Part shown: positions 43,955 to 52,529 of the stretch, one piece after another | Layout of the letters: every line of letters starts with the position of its first letter | Numbering within the stretch: the first letter of the stretch is position 1 | NCBI GenBank assembly: GCA_036562755.1 | Contig: DATCJN010000004.1 | Location: 1 to 64,000 of the forward strand | DNA: 64,000 nucleotides | Direction: 5' to 3' | From: DUVY01 sp036562755 | GTDB taxonomy: Bacteria; Bacillota; Clostridia; Christensenellales; DUVY01 | Translations under genes and position numbers: made by a program | Notes under the pieces: model-generated | What the model saw: only the letters and a program-made list of their open reading frames with translations | Databases searched by the model: none | Told to the model about the DNA's origin: nothing

Positions 43955-43993
43955 TTGATTAGGACATAAAATTATTGTATAATATACAATAAT
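43955..43993 (+). promoter_or_regulatory. serC-serA promoter with a perfect operator-like inverted repeat
   Basis: TTGATT (43955-43960) and TATAAT (43978-43983) are 17 nt apart. ATTATTGTAT (43971-43980) and ATACAATAAT (43984-43993) form a perfect 10+10 inverted repeat with a 3-nt centre that covers the whole -10 and the transcript start. That is the classic position of a repressor operator. The regulator is not identifiable. Confidence 0.8.
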
Positions 43994-44024
43994 TATATAT
44001 CTAAATTAACCATAGGAGTTAGCC

Positions 44025-45092
44025 ATGAGAGTATTCAATTTTTCTCCAGGTCCCGCAACATTACCCGAAGAAGTTTTAAAAATCGCTCAAAAAGATTTGT
44101 TAGATTATAACGGCTGCGGTTTTTCCGTTATGGAAATGAGCCACCGCTCAAAGCCCTATGAAGAAATCAACCAAAAGGCTCAAGACTTATTAAGAGAATT
44201 AATGGGCATCCCCTCCAATTATGAAATAATCTTCGTTCAAGGCGGAGCAACCACTCAATTTGAGGCGGTACCTCTCAATATCAGCGTAAATAAAAAGGCT
44301 GATTATGTCGTAACCGGCAACTTCGCTCAAAAGGCTTATAAAGAGGCCCGCAAATACGGCGATATGGCGGTAGCCGCAAGCAGCGAAGACAAGAACTTTA
44401 CCTATATTCCCAAGACTTTTAATTTTAGAGATAACATCGACTACGTTCATATCACTACAAACAATACTATCTTCGGAACAAGATTTACCCAAATCCCTAA
44501 GGCTAACGCGCCTATTGTAGCCGATATGTCCTCAAATATCCTAAGCGAAAAAATTAATGTCAGCGACTTTGGCGTAATTTACGCGGGCGCTCAAAAGAAC
44601 CTAGGCCCCGCAGGCGTAACCGTGGTAATAGTAAGAAACGATTTGTTGGATAAAACCCACGAGCTATGCCCTACCATGCTAAAATGGTCCACCCATGTTA
44701 AAGACAAGAGCTTATATAACACTCCTTCTTGCTGGTCCGTTTATGTTATGATGCTCGTTTTGGAATGGCTAAAGAATTTAGGCGGATTGGATTATATCCA
44801 AAAAGTTAACGAAGAAAAGGCTAAGATTTTATACGATTTTATTGACAGCTCGGACTTCTATATCAATAAGGTCAATAAAGAAGACCGCTCTATTATGAAC
44901 GTGCCTTTTACCACTCCTTCTCCTGAGCTGGACGAGAAGTTTATAGCCGAAGCTTCCAAGAACGGTTTAAAACAACTCAAAGGTCATAGATTGGTGGGCG
45001 GCATGCGCGCTTCTATTTATAACGCTATGCCCGTAGAAGGCGTGCAAAAGCTGGTCGAGTTTATGAAGAAATTCGAGTTGGAAAATAAGTAA
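44025..45092 (+). CDS. serC: Phosphoserine aminotransferase
   Basis: SerC transaminates 3-phosphohydroxypyruvate to phosphoserine with glutamate. The 355-residue PLP enzyme begins RVFNFSPGPATLPEEVL, shows the SHRSKPYEEI and GGATTQFEAVP (about 75) substrate and phosphate regions and the Schiff-base lysine in IYAGAQKNLGPAGV (about 190). It precedes serA by 19 nt in an operon and has GGAGTTAGCC before the ATG. No serB phosphatase is nearby. Confidence 0.96.
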   Translation: MRVFNFSPGPATLPEEVLKIAQKDLLDYNGCGFSVMEMSHRSKPYEEINQKAQDLLRELMGIPSNYEIIFVQGGATTQFEAVPLNISVNKKADYVVTGNFAQKAYKEARKYGDMAVAASSEDKNFTYIPKTFNFRDNIDYVHITTNNTIFGTRFTQIPKANAPIVADMSSNILSEKINVSDFGVIYAGAQKNLGPAGVTVVIVRNDLLDKTHELCPTMLKWSTHVKDKSLYNTPSCWSVYVMMLVLEWLKNLGGLDYIQKVNEEKAKILYDFIDSSDFYINKVNKEDRSIMNVPFTTPSPELDEKFIAEASKNGLKQLKGHRLVGGMRASIYNAMPVEGVQKLVEFMKKFELENK

Positions 45093-45111
45093 ATCGTAAA
45101 GGAGAACAGGT

Positions 45112-46272
45112 ATGTATTCCATCTTAAAACTCAACGAAATATCCCCTTTGGCTAATAAATATTTTGACTCTCGCTTTAATTTCACGAAGGAATGCGCTGA
45201 CCCCGAAGGAATAATTTTAAGAAGCTTTGACTTGCATAACTATGAATTAAACAAATCGCTTTTGGCTATCGCGCGCGCGGGCGCGGGAGTTAATAATATC
45301 CCCGTTGACAAATGCACAAAAGCGGGTATCGTAGTTTTCAATACGCCCGGCGCTAACGCCAACGCGGTTAAAGAGCTGGTTATCTGCGCGTTGTTTTTAG
45401 CTTCCAGAAAGATTGTTGAAGGTATCAATTGGACTCAATCTTTAAAAGGAACGGAAAATGTCGCCGCGCAGGTTGAAAAAGGCAAGAAAGCCTTTGTAGG
45501 CCCCGAAATATTCGGCAAAAAGCTAGGCGTTATAGGTTTAGGCGCTATCGGCGCCTTGGTCGCTAACGCGGCTGTTGAACTGGGAATGACTGTTATCGGC
45601 TACGACCCTTATATCACGGTAGAGAACGCTTGGCACCTATCTTCGCATGTAATCAGAGAAAACGACATTAATAATCTATTCGCTCAATCCGATTATATCA
45701 CCCTACACGTGCCTCTAAACGCTTCCACCAAGCAAATGCTGGACGAAGAAGCGTTTTCCAAGATGAAAAAATCCGTGGCAATAATTAACTGCTCAAGAGC
45801 AGAACTGGTTAACAACGCAGCTTTAATCGACGCTATTCAAAAAGGCATTGTTTCGCGCTATGTTACCGACTTCCCTACGGACGATCTCTTGGGAATAGAA
45901 AATATTATTACCATTCCTCACTTAGGCGCTTCCACCCCTGAAGCCGAGGACAATTGCGCGGTAATGGCCGCAAAACAGCTTGCTGATTTCTTGATAAACG
46001 GCAATATAGTCAATTCGGTCAACTTCCCCGATACGACCTTGGCTCGCACTTCTAAATGCCGCTTGACTGTAATTCATAAAAACGAGCAAAGCCTGCTATC
46101 CCAAATAACAGAATCCATAAGCTCGTATCATATCAACATCGCAACTATGGTAAGCCAAAGCCAAGGCGAATACGCTTATACCATACTTGAGCTTGACGAA
46201 GACTTGCCTGCCGATGTAACTAACAAAATAAACAAAATAGAAGGCGTAATAAGATATCGCGTAATAAAATAA
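45112..46272 (+). CDS. serA: D-3-phosphoglycerate dehydrogenase
   Basis: SerA oxidises 3-phosphoglycerate in the first step of serine synthesis. The 386-residue protein is the compact type: a catalytic and NAD domain (GKKLGVIGLGAIGALVANAA about 143, catalytic Arg and Glu and HLGASTPEAEDN), then directly a C-terminal ACT domain (about 315-386) with no intervening ASB domain. The ACT domain suggests serine feedback. It follows serC under the operator-bearing promoter and ends at a strong terminator. Confidence 0.95.
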   Translation: MYSILKLNEISPLANKYFDSRFNFTKECADPEGIILRSFDLHNYELNKSLLAIARAGAGVNNIPVDKCTKAGIVVFNTPGANANAVKELVICALFLASRKIVEGINWTQSLKGTENVAAQVEKGKKAFVGPEIFGKKLGVIGLGAIGALVANAAVELGMTVIGYDPYITVENAWHLSSHVIRENDINNLFAQSDYITLHVPLNASTKQMLDEEAFSKMKKSVAIINCSRAELVNNAALIDAIQKGIVSRYVTDFPTDDLLGIENIITIPHLGASTPEAEDNCAVMAAKQLADFLINGNIVNSVNFPDTTLARTSKCRLTVIHKNEQSLLSQITESISSYHINIATMVSQSQGEYAYTILELDEDLPADVTNKINKIEGVIRYRVIK

Positions 46273-46277
46273 ATTTA

Positions 46278-46307
46278 AAAAGCCCCTAATAAACAGGGGC
46301 TTTTTTT
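46278..46307. terminator. Bidirectional terminator between serA and the PBP gene
   Basis: AAAAGCCCC and GGGGCTTTT pair around TAATAAACA and are followed by T runs. The two genes converge on it. Confidence 0.9.
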
Positions 46308-48225
46308 ATTCCTCGTTTTCAAGTCTTATAAGCGTTACCGTTTTTTTCTTTACCATTACGCCCGGCGCGGGAACTTGGTTTATTACTTTGCCGCTTGAGC
46401 CTGCCACCTCAAATTGCAGTCCTACGCTTTTTAGCTTGGCGGCTGCTTGAGAATACGATAGGCCAATCAACGCGGGCATTTCGATTAATTCTTCTTCTTT
46501 TTCGTTGATAAGCTCTTTATTAGGTTCTATGCCCTTATATGCGAATATGCCTTTAAACATATATCCTGCATAAGGCGCGGCGACAATGCTTCCATAATAT
46601 AGATAGCCCGAAGGTTCGTCGACTATTACGAGCACGGCGTATTGCGGATTATCCATAGGCGCAAAACCCAAAAAGCTGGAAACATATTTGCCTCTTGCGA
46701 TTACTCCGTTCTCATATTTTTGAGCTGTGCCCGTTTTGCCGCCTATTCTGTATCCCGCAACTGCGGCATTTTTGCCGCTGCCGTTAGTTACAACTTCTTC
46801 CAATATGCCCTTTACCGTTTCGCTGGTTGAGCCGGATATTACTTGGGCGGTTTTTACGGGATTATTTATATAGACTGTCTTGCCGTCGTGTGAACGGATT
46901 TCCTTTATAAAATGCGGTTTCATTAGCTTGCCGCCGTTTACGACTGAGCAAGCCGCTGTAATAAGCTGCAAGGGCGTTACCGCTACCGCCTGCCCGAAAC
47001 CTATGCGCGCCAAATCCACCGTTTTTACGCTGTTTCGGTTCATTACAATGCCTTTGGATTCTGCCGAAAAATCTATGCCCGTCGCCTTGCCAAACCCAAA
47101 ATCCTCTATGTAGTCATAAAAAGTATTAACTCCCAACCTTAACGCCAAATCCACGAAAGCCGAGTTGCACGAGTTGTTGACGACCTCTTGCAATGATTGA
47201 GAGCCGTGGCCGCCGCTTTTCCAGCATTTTATTCTTTGTCCGTCAACCATTCTGTAACCCGGATCGTAAAACCTATCGTTTAGCGAGGTCTTGTTTTTGT
47301 CCAGCGCCGCCGAGAGCGTGAAAATCTTAAAAGTCGAACCCGGCTCAAATACGTCTGTAATGAGCTTGTTTTTGGTCATTTCGTTTAAAAGCGGAATATT
47401 ATCTCTTGGAGGATTGTTTAGGTCGAAAGAGGGCGAAGTGGCCATTGCCAAAATTCCGCCCGTATTGACATCCATAACCAGCACGCTAGCCGATTTGCTT
47501 TCATATTTTTTTTGCGCGTCAGCCGCCGCGGTTTCGGCCAGCCTTTGAATTTCGTAGTCTATGGTCAATACCAAATCGCATCCGGGAACAGCGGGAATGT
47601 ATTTATCTACGTTAGATCTTAACTCTATGCCTTGAATATCGGTTTGGGTAAGGTTGACTCCGTCTATACCTCTTAAATATCTATCATAATAGCTTTCCAA
47701 GCCGCTTTGACCTACCCCGTCAATATTGGTAAAGCCCAGCACCTGGGTAAGCATACTGCCGTAAGGATAATACCTGGAATTATCTTCGCTTATGTAAATA
47801 CCGTCGTAGCCGCTTGCTCTTATGACATTAATTTTTTCTTTTTCTATCTTGCGAGCGATGGTAACTTCGGATACGTTTTTTTGTAAAGATAGATATATAG
47901 TCTGTTCGTCTTTGTCTAATAATTTTGCCAAAAAACTAGCCACCGCCACTTTGTCTTTTACTGCGTTGGGGCGGACATATACCGAATATGTAGTATAATT
48001 GGTTGCCAAAACTACTCCGTTGGCGTCCAAAATCTTGCCCCTTTGGGCTTGAAGGGGCAAGTCTCTGGTCCACTGGTCGATTGCTTTGCTTTGCAATTCT
48101 TTGCCTTGAAAGATCTGAATGTAAGCCAATCTTATGCTTAGCGCCAAAAAAATAAAGGTTATCGACAACACCGCTGCCAATAACCTCTTTTGCATGCTTA
48201 CTTGAGAATAATATTTAGTTTTCAA
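46306..48225 (-). CDS. Class B penicillin-binding protein with one PASTA domain (FtsI/SpoVD-like)
   Basis: A membrane-anchored transpeptidase that cross-links septal or spore peptidoglycan. After a membrane helix (about 15-40) come the PBP dimer domain and the catalytic domain with SxxK (PGSTFKIF), SxN (NNSCNSAFVD) and KTG (GGKTGTAQKYENG). A single PASTA domain follows (MPALIGLSYSQAAAKLKSVG). I chose TTG 48225, 6 nt after GGGAG, overlapping the FtsL-like stop; the longer GTG frame from 48261 has no better site. Position directly after mraZ-rsmH-ftsL favours FtsI or PbpB. The rest of the division cluster does not follow. Confidence 0.9.
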   Translation of the reverse strand: MKTKYYSQVSMQKRLLAAVLSITFIFLALSIRLAYIQIFQGKELQSKAIDQWTRDLPLQAQRGKILDANGVVLATNYTTYSVYVRPNAVKDKVAVASFLAKLLDKDEQTIYLSLQKNVSEVTIARKIEKEKINVIRASGYDGIYISEDNSRYYPYGSMLTQVLGFTNIDGVGQSGLESYYDRYLRGIDGVNLTQTDIQGIELRSNVDKYIPAVPGCDLVLTIDYEIQRLAETAAADAQKKYESKSASVLVMDVNTGGILAMATSPSFDLNNPPRDNIPLLNEMTKNKLITDVFEPGSTFKIFTLSAALDKNKTSLNDRFYDPGYRMVDGQRIKCWKSGGHGSQSLQEVVNNSCNSAFVDLALRLGVNTFYDYIEDFGFGKATGIDFSAESKGIVMNRNSVKTVDLARIGFGQAVAVTPLQLITAACSVVNGGKLMKPHFIKEIRSHDGKTVYINNPVKTAQVISGSTSETVKGILEEVVTNGSGKNAAVAGYRIGGKTGTAQKYENGVIARGKYVSSFLGFAPMDNPQYAVLVIVDEPSGYLYYGSIVAAPYAGYMFKGIFAYKGIEPNKELINEKEEELIEMPALIGLSYSQAAAKLKSVGLQFEVAGSSGKVINQVPAPGVMVKKKTVTLIRLENEE

Positions 48226-49334
48226 GAACTGCTCCCAAACACTCCGCTTAAAAAGTCGCACAAAGCGTCAAACCAATTGTTCTCGCCCTTAGGCTCGGAT
48301 TGATACTTGAGAGGTATCAATTCCACAGTTTGAACATCTTGGTTGTCTTTCATGCCCTGCTCTTTTGCCTTGGCGTATATGTAATTGTCGTCGTCGTATT
48401 TGGACAGCTCGGCGGTTGAGAGGGCTAAATAATTTTGTCTTTGGCCTATTTCGTATTCCAACGCGCTTATGTCCTTGGATAGATTGGAAATCATCATCGC
48501 CGTGGTGGCGATTAATACCGCTATTACCACTACGATAGTTACATATAAAGTCAACAGACCTTTTCGGCTAGCCTCTTGCGCGGTTAGAGTTCTTTCTTTT
48601 TTATTTATCTTAAAGCTCTTAACTTTTTCGTCGGGCTTTTTTTCCGCGTATTGCATCGTCTTGGCGCTGGGCTGCAAGTCTAGCTCTCTTTCTGCGAACT
48701 GTTTTTTATAGCGCTCGGCGATGGTCGCAGCGTAGCCGGAGACATTGGAAGAAGGTCTGTAAATAGGCGCGTTTGGCGTTACGAATGTGCTCTGATAAGC
48801 TTCGTTATCTATTCTGTTTCTATTATATGTATAAGGGCTGCTGTCATATTCGCGGTAATAGTCATATTGAGGGGTATAATAATCCCTGTCTTTTTTGAGA
48901 GGCTCTATATCCCTAAAGCTTCTTAAAGGAGGAATATCTTTGTCGTCCCTTAGGATAGTTCTCGAATCTTCGGGCTCTTCGGAAAAAGTTTTAGGTCTAT
49001 CATCTAGATCTCTCAAAGATATCCTCTTGCGCTCTTTTTCTTGCTCTTCTTCCATACGGCGAGCCTGATTATAGCGCTCCTCGTATAAAGCGGTATGCGC
49101 CGCCAGCCTTTTTTCGCGCTCGAGGTCGGTGTCCTCTCGGGAAATAAAAGGTCGAGCCCTGGTTACGCTCTCGTTTAGATAATCGTCGTTCATATTAACT
49201 CCCTCAAATCTTCGGGGAACAAAATTATATTCTCTATTAGCAGTAGGAACAAAGAAGTCTTCTCTTTGTTCGGTTATGCCGCGCCTAAATCTCGAAGCGG
49301 TTCTCAAATCGTCTTTTAACTCAACGCTTCTCAT
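48222..49334 (-). CDS. FtsL-like division protein with a very long cytoplasmic N-terminus
   Basis: The position between rsmH and the PBP is that of ftsL. The last ~110 residues fit: one membrane helix (TLYVTIVVVIAVLIATTAMM, about 262-285) followed by a short extracellular coiled coil (ISALEYEIGQRQNYLALSTAEL). The first 260 residues are unlike usual FtsL, which is near 120 residues in total. They are hydrophilic, rich in Arg, Glu, Asp and Tyr, and probably disordered (RYNQARRMEEEQEKERKRIS). GGAGAAAGCAT precedes the ATG. The stop overlaps the PBP start. Confidence 0.75.
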   Translation of the reverse strand: MRSVELKDDLRTASRFRRGITEQREDFFVPTANREYNFVPRRFEGVNMNDDYLNESVTRARPFISREDTDLEREKRLAAHTALYEERYNQARRMEEEQEKERKRISLRDLDDRPKTFSEEPEDSRTILRDDKDIPPLRSFRDIEPLKKDRDYYTPQYDYYREYDSSPYTYNRNRIDNEAYQSTFVTPNAPIYRPSSNVSGYAATIAERYKKQFAERELDLQPSAKTMQYAEKKPDEKVKSFKINKKERTLTAQEASRKGLLTLYVTIVVVIAVLIATTAMMISNLSKDISALEYEIGQRQNYLALSTAELSKYDDDNYIYAKAKEQGMKDNQDVQTVELIPLKYQSEPKGENNWFDALCDFLSGVFGSSS

Positions 49335-49362
49335 ATGCTTTCTCCTTGGCGGTTTTAGTTCT

Positions 49363-50292
49363 TTATAGTTTAACAGCCGCTCTTAATTTGGCGGAAGCAG
49401 CTCTCGGGTTTTGTCTTATTTCGTCTTCGGTGGGTAATATAGGTTTTTTGGTCAGTAATTCTATACTAGCTTTATGATTGCAAGAACAAACAGGCAAGTT
49501 TTTATCGCATATGCAATCCGTGGATTCGGTCTTAAATACTTGTTTTATTATCCTGTCTTCTAAAGAGTGAAAGGTTATTACGGCTATGACTCCGCCTTTT
49601 TTTAGCCTGCCGATTAAGTCTATAACCGCTTGGTCCAATCCTTCCAGCTCTCTATTAACTTCGATTCTTATGGCTTGAAAAGTCTTTTTGGCAGGGTGCC
49701 CATGCTTGTATTGATGAAGGGGGACGCTTTTTGAGACTATTTCCGCTAGCTCAAGAGTGGTTTGAATGGGCGAAACCGCTCTTGCTTTTACAATGTTTTC
49801 GGCTATCTTTTTGGCGTAACTTTCTTCGCCGTATCTGTAAAGTATTTCGGTTAATTTTTCTTTTGGGTAAGCGTTGACAACATCGTAAGCAGATAATCTT
49901 TGGGACTTGTCCATCCGCATATCGAGCCGAGCGTCTTTGGTGTAGCTAAAACCTCTAGAAGCCTCGTCTATTTGGCGCGACGATATGCCTAAATCCATTA
50001 TTACTCCGTCTAAGTATTGAATTCCCAAAGAGTCCAACGCTTTGGTCGCGTTTTTAAAATTATCGCGCACGGTCAGCACCCTGTCGCCAAAAGGACTCAA
50101 CCTTTCGCCCGCGTTTTTTATAGCCTCTTCGTCCAGATCAAACCCTATTACTCGTCCGTCGGGCGATGAAATCTTTAGTATCTCGTAAGAATGTCCCCCG
50201 CCTCCCAAAGTGGCGTCCAAATAAATTCCGCCGCTTCTAGGCTTTAGGACATCCATTGTTTCCTTTAGCATTACGGGTATATGGTATTCCAT
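49363..50292 (-). CDS. rsmH: 16S rRNA (cytosine-1402-N4)-methyltransferase
   Basis: RsmH (MraW) methylates N4 of C1402 in 16S rRNA using S-adenosylmethionine. The 309-residue protein shows HIPVMLKETMDVL at the start, the SAM loop (DATLGGGGHSYEIL), the DGVIMDLGISSRQID motif and the conserved AVITFHSLEDRIIK. It begins 2 nt after mraZ. A four-cysteine patch near the C-terminus (DCICDKNLPVCSCNHK) is usual for the family. Confidence 0.97.
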   Translation of the reverse strand: MEYHIPVMLKETMDVLKPRSGGIYLDATLGGGGHSYEILKISSPDGRVIGFDLDEEAIKNAGERLSPFGDRVLTVRDNFKNATKALDSLGIQYLDGVIMDLGISSRQIDEASRGFSYTKDARLDMRMDKSQRLSAYDVVNAYPKEKLTEILYRYGEESYAKKIAENIVKARAVSPIQTTLELAEIVSKSVPLHQYKHGHPAKKTFQAIRIEVNRELEGLDQAVIDLIGRLKKGGVIAVITFHSLEDRIIKQVFKTESTDCICDKNLPVCSCNHKASIELLTKKPILPTEDEIRQNPRAASAKLRAAVKL

Positions 50293-50294
50293 TT

Positions 50295-50777
50295 TTAAAG
50301 GTCCGTAGGCTTTCTTTTTAACAAGCTGTTAAAGGTTCTTAAGATTTCGTTAAAATCTCTGCTGCCTTCGGGCAATTCTTTTATGTAGTCAAGATTGCCG
50401 TTGATGCTTTGGTTGAACCTTTCCTCGCTCCAAACCTCAATTACGTTGCCCGCGCCTATGGTTACTACGTTTTTTACAATGTTGGCATATTCTCTCAGCA
50501 CGGGCGGCAAAACAAATCTGCCTTGGTTGTCCTCTTCTATGTCGAACATAAACGACGTGATAGCCCTGATAAGTTTCATAGCTTCCACGTCCGTGTAGTC
50601 TATGTCTTTTATCTTGGAAAAGATGTTCTCTTCAAAATACTCCTCGGACGCAATTACCAAACTTCCCAAACCGCCGCGGGTGATAAAGTATTTGTCCCCT
50701 AACTGCGCCTTGAGTTTGGCGGGTATTCTTAACCTGCCCTTTTCGTCTATTTGGTGATAATAAATTCCTTTAAACAT
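50295..50777 (-). CDS. mraZ: Transcriptional regulator MraZ
   Basis: MraZ is a ring-shaped AbrB-fold regulator of its own cluster. The 160-residue protein has two MraZ repeats, each with the DxxGRxxxP-type motif: HQIDEKGRLRIPAKL at about 7-20 and EDNQGRFVLPPVLREYA at about 85-100. It is slightly longer than the usual ~143 residues at the C-terminus. It is first in the cluster, downstream of a clear promoter and a MraZ-type repeat array, which suggests autoregulation. Confidence 0.95.
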   Translation of the reverse strand: MFKGIYYHQIDEKGRLRIPAKLKAQLGDKYFITRGGLGSLVIASEEYFEENIFSKIKDIDYTDVEAMKLIRAITSFMFDIEEDNQGRFVLPPVLREYANIVKNVVTIGAGNVIEVWSEERFNQSINGNLDYIKELPEGSRDFNEILRTFNSLLKRKPTDL

Positions 50778-50822
50778 CTTTTCCTTAATTTTGGGCGTAA
50801 TTATCCTTGTAATTGTATCTTT

Positions 50823-50851
50823 ATCTTAACATAAAAATTGACCACTTGCAA
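50823..50851 (-). promoter_or_regulatory. mraZ cluster promoter
   Basis: TTGCAA (50846-50851) and TAAGAT (50823-50828), 17 nt apart on the minus strand. Confidence 0.75.
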
Positions 50852-50891
50852 CCCTTTTTTGAAAATTTAGGGCAATTTTTGTAAATATTTT

Positions 50892-50947
50892 GCACTTTTT
50901 GTCCCCTGCAAGCCACTTTCTGCCCTCTGTTAACCACCCGCCGCCAC
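50892..50947 (-). promoter_or_regulatory. MraZ operator: array of GTGG-type boxes every 10-11 bp
   Basis: On the minus strand GTGG (50944-50947), GTGG (50934-50937), GAGG (50924-50927), GTGG (50913-50916), GGGG (50903-50906) and GTGC (50892-50895) recur at 10, 10, 11, 10 and 11 bp. MraZ binds helical-turn-spaced direct repeats of this type. The array lies about 40 bp upstream of the -35. A further GTGG sits in the promoter spacer. Confidence 0.7.
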
Positions 50948-51074
50948 TTCGGCGCTGTTTTCTAAAGTTATACAAAAGTCGATAAAATAATATAAAAAAA
51001 GTCAAAAAGCGATGTTGCTCTCTTTATGCTATTAATTTATTCCCTAATTTTATAGGCTTAAAACGCCTCTGTTA

Positions 51075-51083
51075 TGATATAAT
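51075..51083 (+). promoter_or_regulatory. Extended -10 promoter placed for leaderless transcription
   Basis: TGATATAAT (51075-51083) is a TGn-extended -10 with a perfect TATAAT. The ATG of the metallophosphoesterase follows after exactly 7 nt (51091), where transcription should start. No -35 match is seen. The upstream gap to the MraZ boxes (50948-51074) holds nothing else recognisable. Confidence 0.6.
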
Positions 51084-51090
51084 GTGGTTT

Positions 51091-51789
51091 ATGAATGTGT
51101 ATGCGGTCAGCGATTTGCATTTATCTATAAACAACCCTAAGCCCATGGATATCTTCGGGGGCGCGTGGGAAAATTATCTTGATGTTTTAATACAAAACTG
51201 GAAAGCCAAGATAACTAACGACGATTTGGTTTTGATATCGGGAGATATAAGCTGGGCAATGACGCTAAACGAAGCCTTGCCTGATTTAGAATTTATCCAC
51301 GCGTTGCCGGGCAAAAAAATATTGATCAGAGGAAACCACGATTATTGGTGGAACTCAATAAGCGCGTTAAGAAAGGCGCTGCCGCCCAGCATTATAGCCA
51401 TACAAAACGATTGCGTTAAGATAGAAAACTATGTTATATGCGGAACTAGGGGCTGGACCGTGCCCGAAAACAACCAATTCCCAACGGAACAAGACCGCAA
51501 GATATATTTAAGAGAGATAGAAAGACTAAAACTTACGCTCAACGCTATGACTAAAGCGCGAGCGCAAGACGATAAAGTCATATTAATGATGCATTTTCCG
51601 CCTTTTAACTCTCAGCTTGGACATTCCGATTATACGCATTTGATTACCCAGTTCAATGTGGATTGCGTGGTTTACGGCCATCTGCACGGCAAAGGCGGAA
51701 GGATCAGCCATAAAGTAGTATTGGACAATATACCTTATTATCTAACTTCGTGCGACAAACTAAATAACGATCCTTTGTTGATTTATTAA
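51091..51789 (+). CDS. Calcineurin-like metallophosphoesterase
   Basis: A 232-residue two-metal phosphoesterase of unknown substrate. All metal-binding blocks are present: DLHLS (about 7), GDISW (about 46), GNHDYWW (about 78), MHFPP (about 168) and GHLHGKG (about 197). I start at ATG 51091 (MNVYAVSDLHLS) because the TATAAT at 51078-51083 makes a transcript beginning there likely. The ATG at 51082 lies inside the promoter. No Shine-Dalgarno is present, so translation is probably leaderless. Its end overlaps the next, convergent gene by 4 nt. Confidence 0.9.
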   Translation: MNVYAVSDLHLSINNPKPMDIFGGAWENYLDVLIQNWKAKITNDDLVLISGDISWAMTLNEALPDLEFIHALPGKKILIRGNHDYWWNSISALRKALPPSIIAIQNDCVKIENYVICGTRGWTVPENNQFPTEQDRKIYLREIERLKLTLNAMTKARAQDDKVILMMHFPPFNSQLGHSDYTHLITQFNVDCVVYGHLHGKGGRISHKVVLDNIPYYLTSCDKLNNDPLLIY

Positions 51790-52424
51790 TCTTGCCTTGG
51801 ATAAAGAGGCAGCTCAAAGAACGCGTTGCATGCGCTTTCGGCAAATTCCTCGCATTCGGGAATGACGCAATATCCGTAAGAAGGCACCAATAACTCAACT
51901 TCTATCGTTATCTTAAGAATAATCGTAATGCAACAGGTTACGCTCATTTGGGTATCGTTTATGGTAGTGCCTTCGGGAATGACAGCCGAGACCACGGCTT
52001 CGACTTCGTAAGGTATAATGGATTGGCTTGGCACGGCTAAAACCACATCCACCGGCACGCCTATAATCGCGTCAGCTCTGCCTTCTTTATTATTGGCGTC
52101 CACATATATGATTTCTAAAGGGATATTTATAATGCCCTTTACGCGCGCGAATCGCGGACGGTCTTCCAGCCTGGTTACCGTAAGGTCTTGTATTATGCCG
52201 TGCGTGGTTATAGACCTTCCGCTTACAAAGGTTAGAGGAAACGCGGGATTAGCGGGTTCAAAGTTGCTTAAAGTGATTATCAAATTATCTAATTGGTTTT
52301 GATAAATACAAGCGTCAAATACTTTTTTTACCTGTATGCAGGCCTTTTCGCACAGCCCGTGCAAAGGGTTGCCCGATATTACCCCAGGCAAAAAATCGTT
52401 TCTATTGCAATTAAAAAATGACAT
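51786..52424 (-). CDS. Cysteine-containing protein of unknown function
   Basis: A 212-residue soluble protein that I cannot place firmly. Its N-terminal CEKACIQVKKVFDACIYQNQ resembles a signature I recall from small clostridial exported or spore-related proteins with conserved Cys before a beta-rich domain. The centre (about 60-180) is beta-strand-rich: IIGVPVDVVLAVPSQSIIP and ITIEVELLVPSYGYCVIPEC. There is no signal peptide. GGAGGAAGG before the ATG is a strong ribosome site. A relation to SPOCS/DUF3794-type proteins is a guess. Confidence 0.65.
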   Translation of the reverse strand: MSFFNCNRNDFLPGVISGNPLHGLCEKACIQVKKVFDACIYQNQLDNLIITLSNFEPANPAFPLTFVSGRSITTHGIIQDLTVTRLEDRPRFARVKGIINIPLEIIYVDANNKEGRADAIIGVPVDVVLAVPSQSIIPYEVEAVVSAVIPEGTTINDTQMSVTCCITIILKITIEVELLVPSYGYCVIPECEEFAESACNAFFELPLYPRQD

Positions 52425-52490
52425 ACCTTCCTCCGAATATCTGGGTTATAAGATAAATATATTCGCAAGAAAGTAAAGTTATTAAAAATA

Positions 52491-52521
52491 AAAAATCTCT
52501 TCTATGAAGAAGAGATTTTTT
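52491..52521. terminator. Terminator of the dnaG-rpoD-trmK-zinc ribbon operon
   Basis: AAAATCTCTTCT and AAGAAGAGATTTT pair around the central ATG, with T runs on both strands. Confidence 0.9.
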
Positions 52522-52529
52522 TAACAGTG

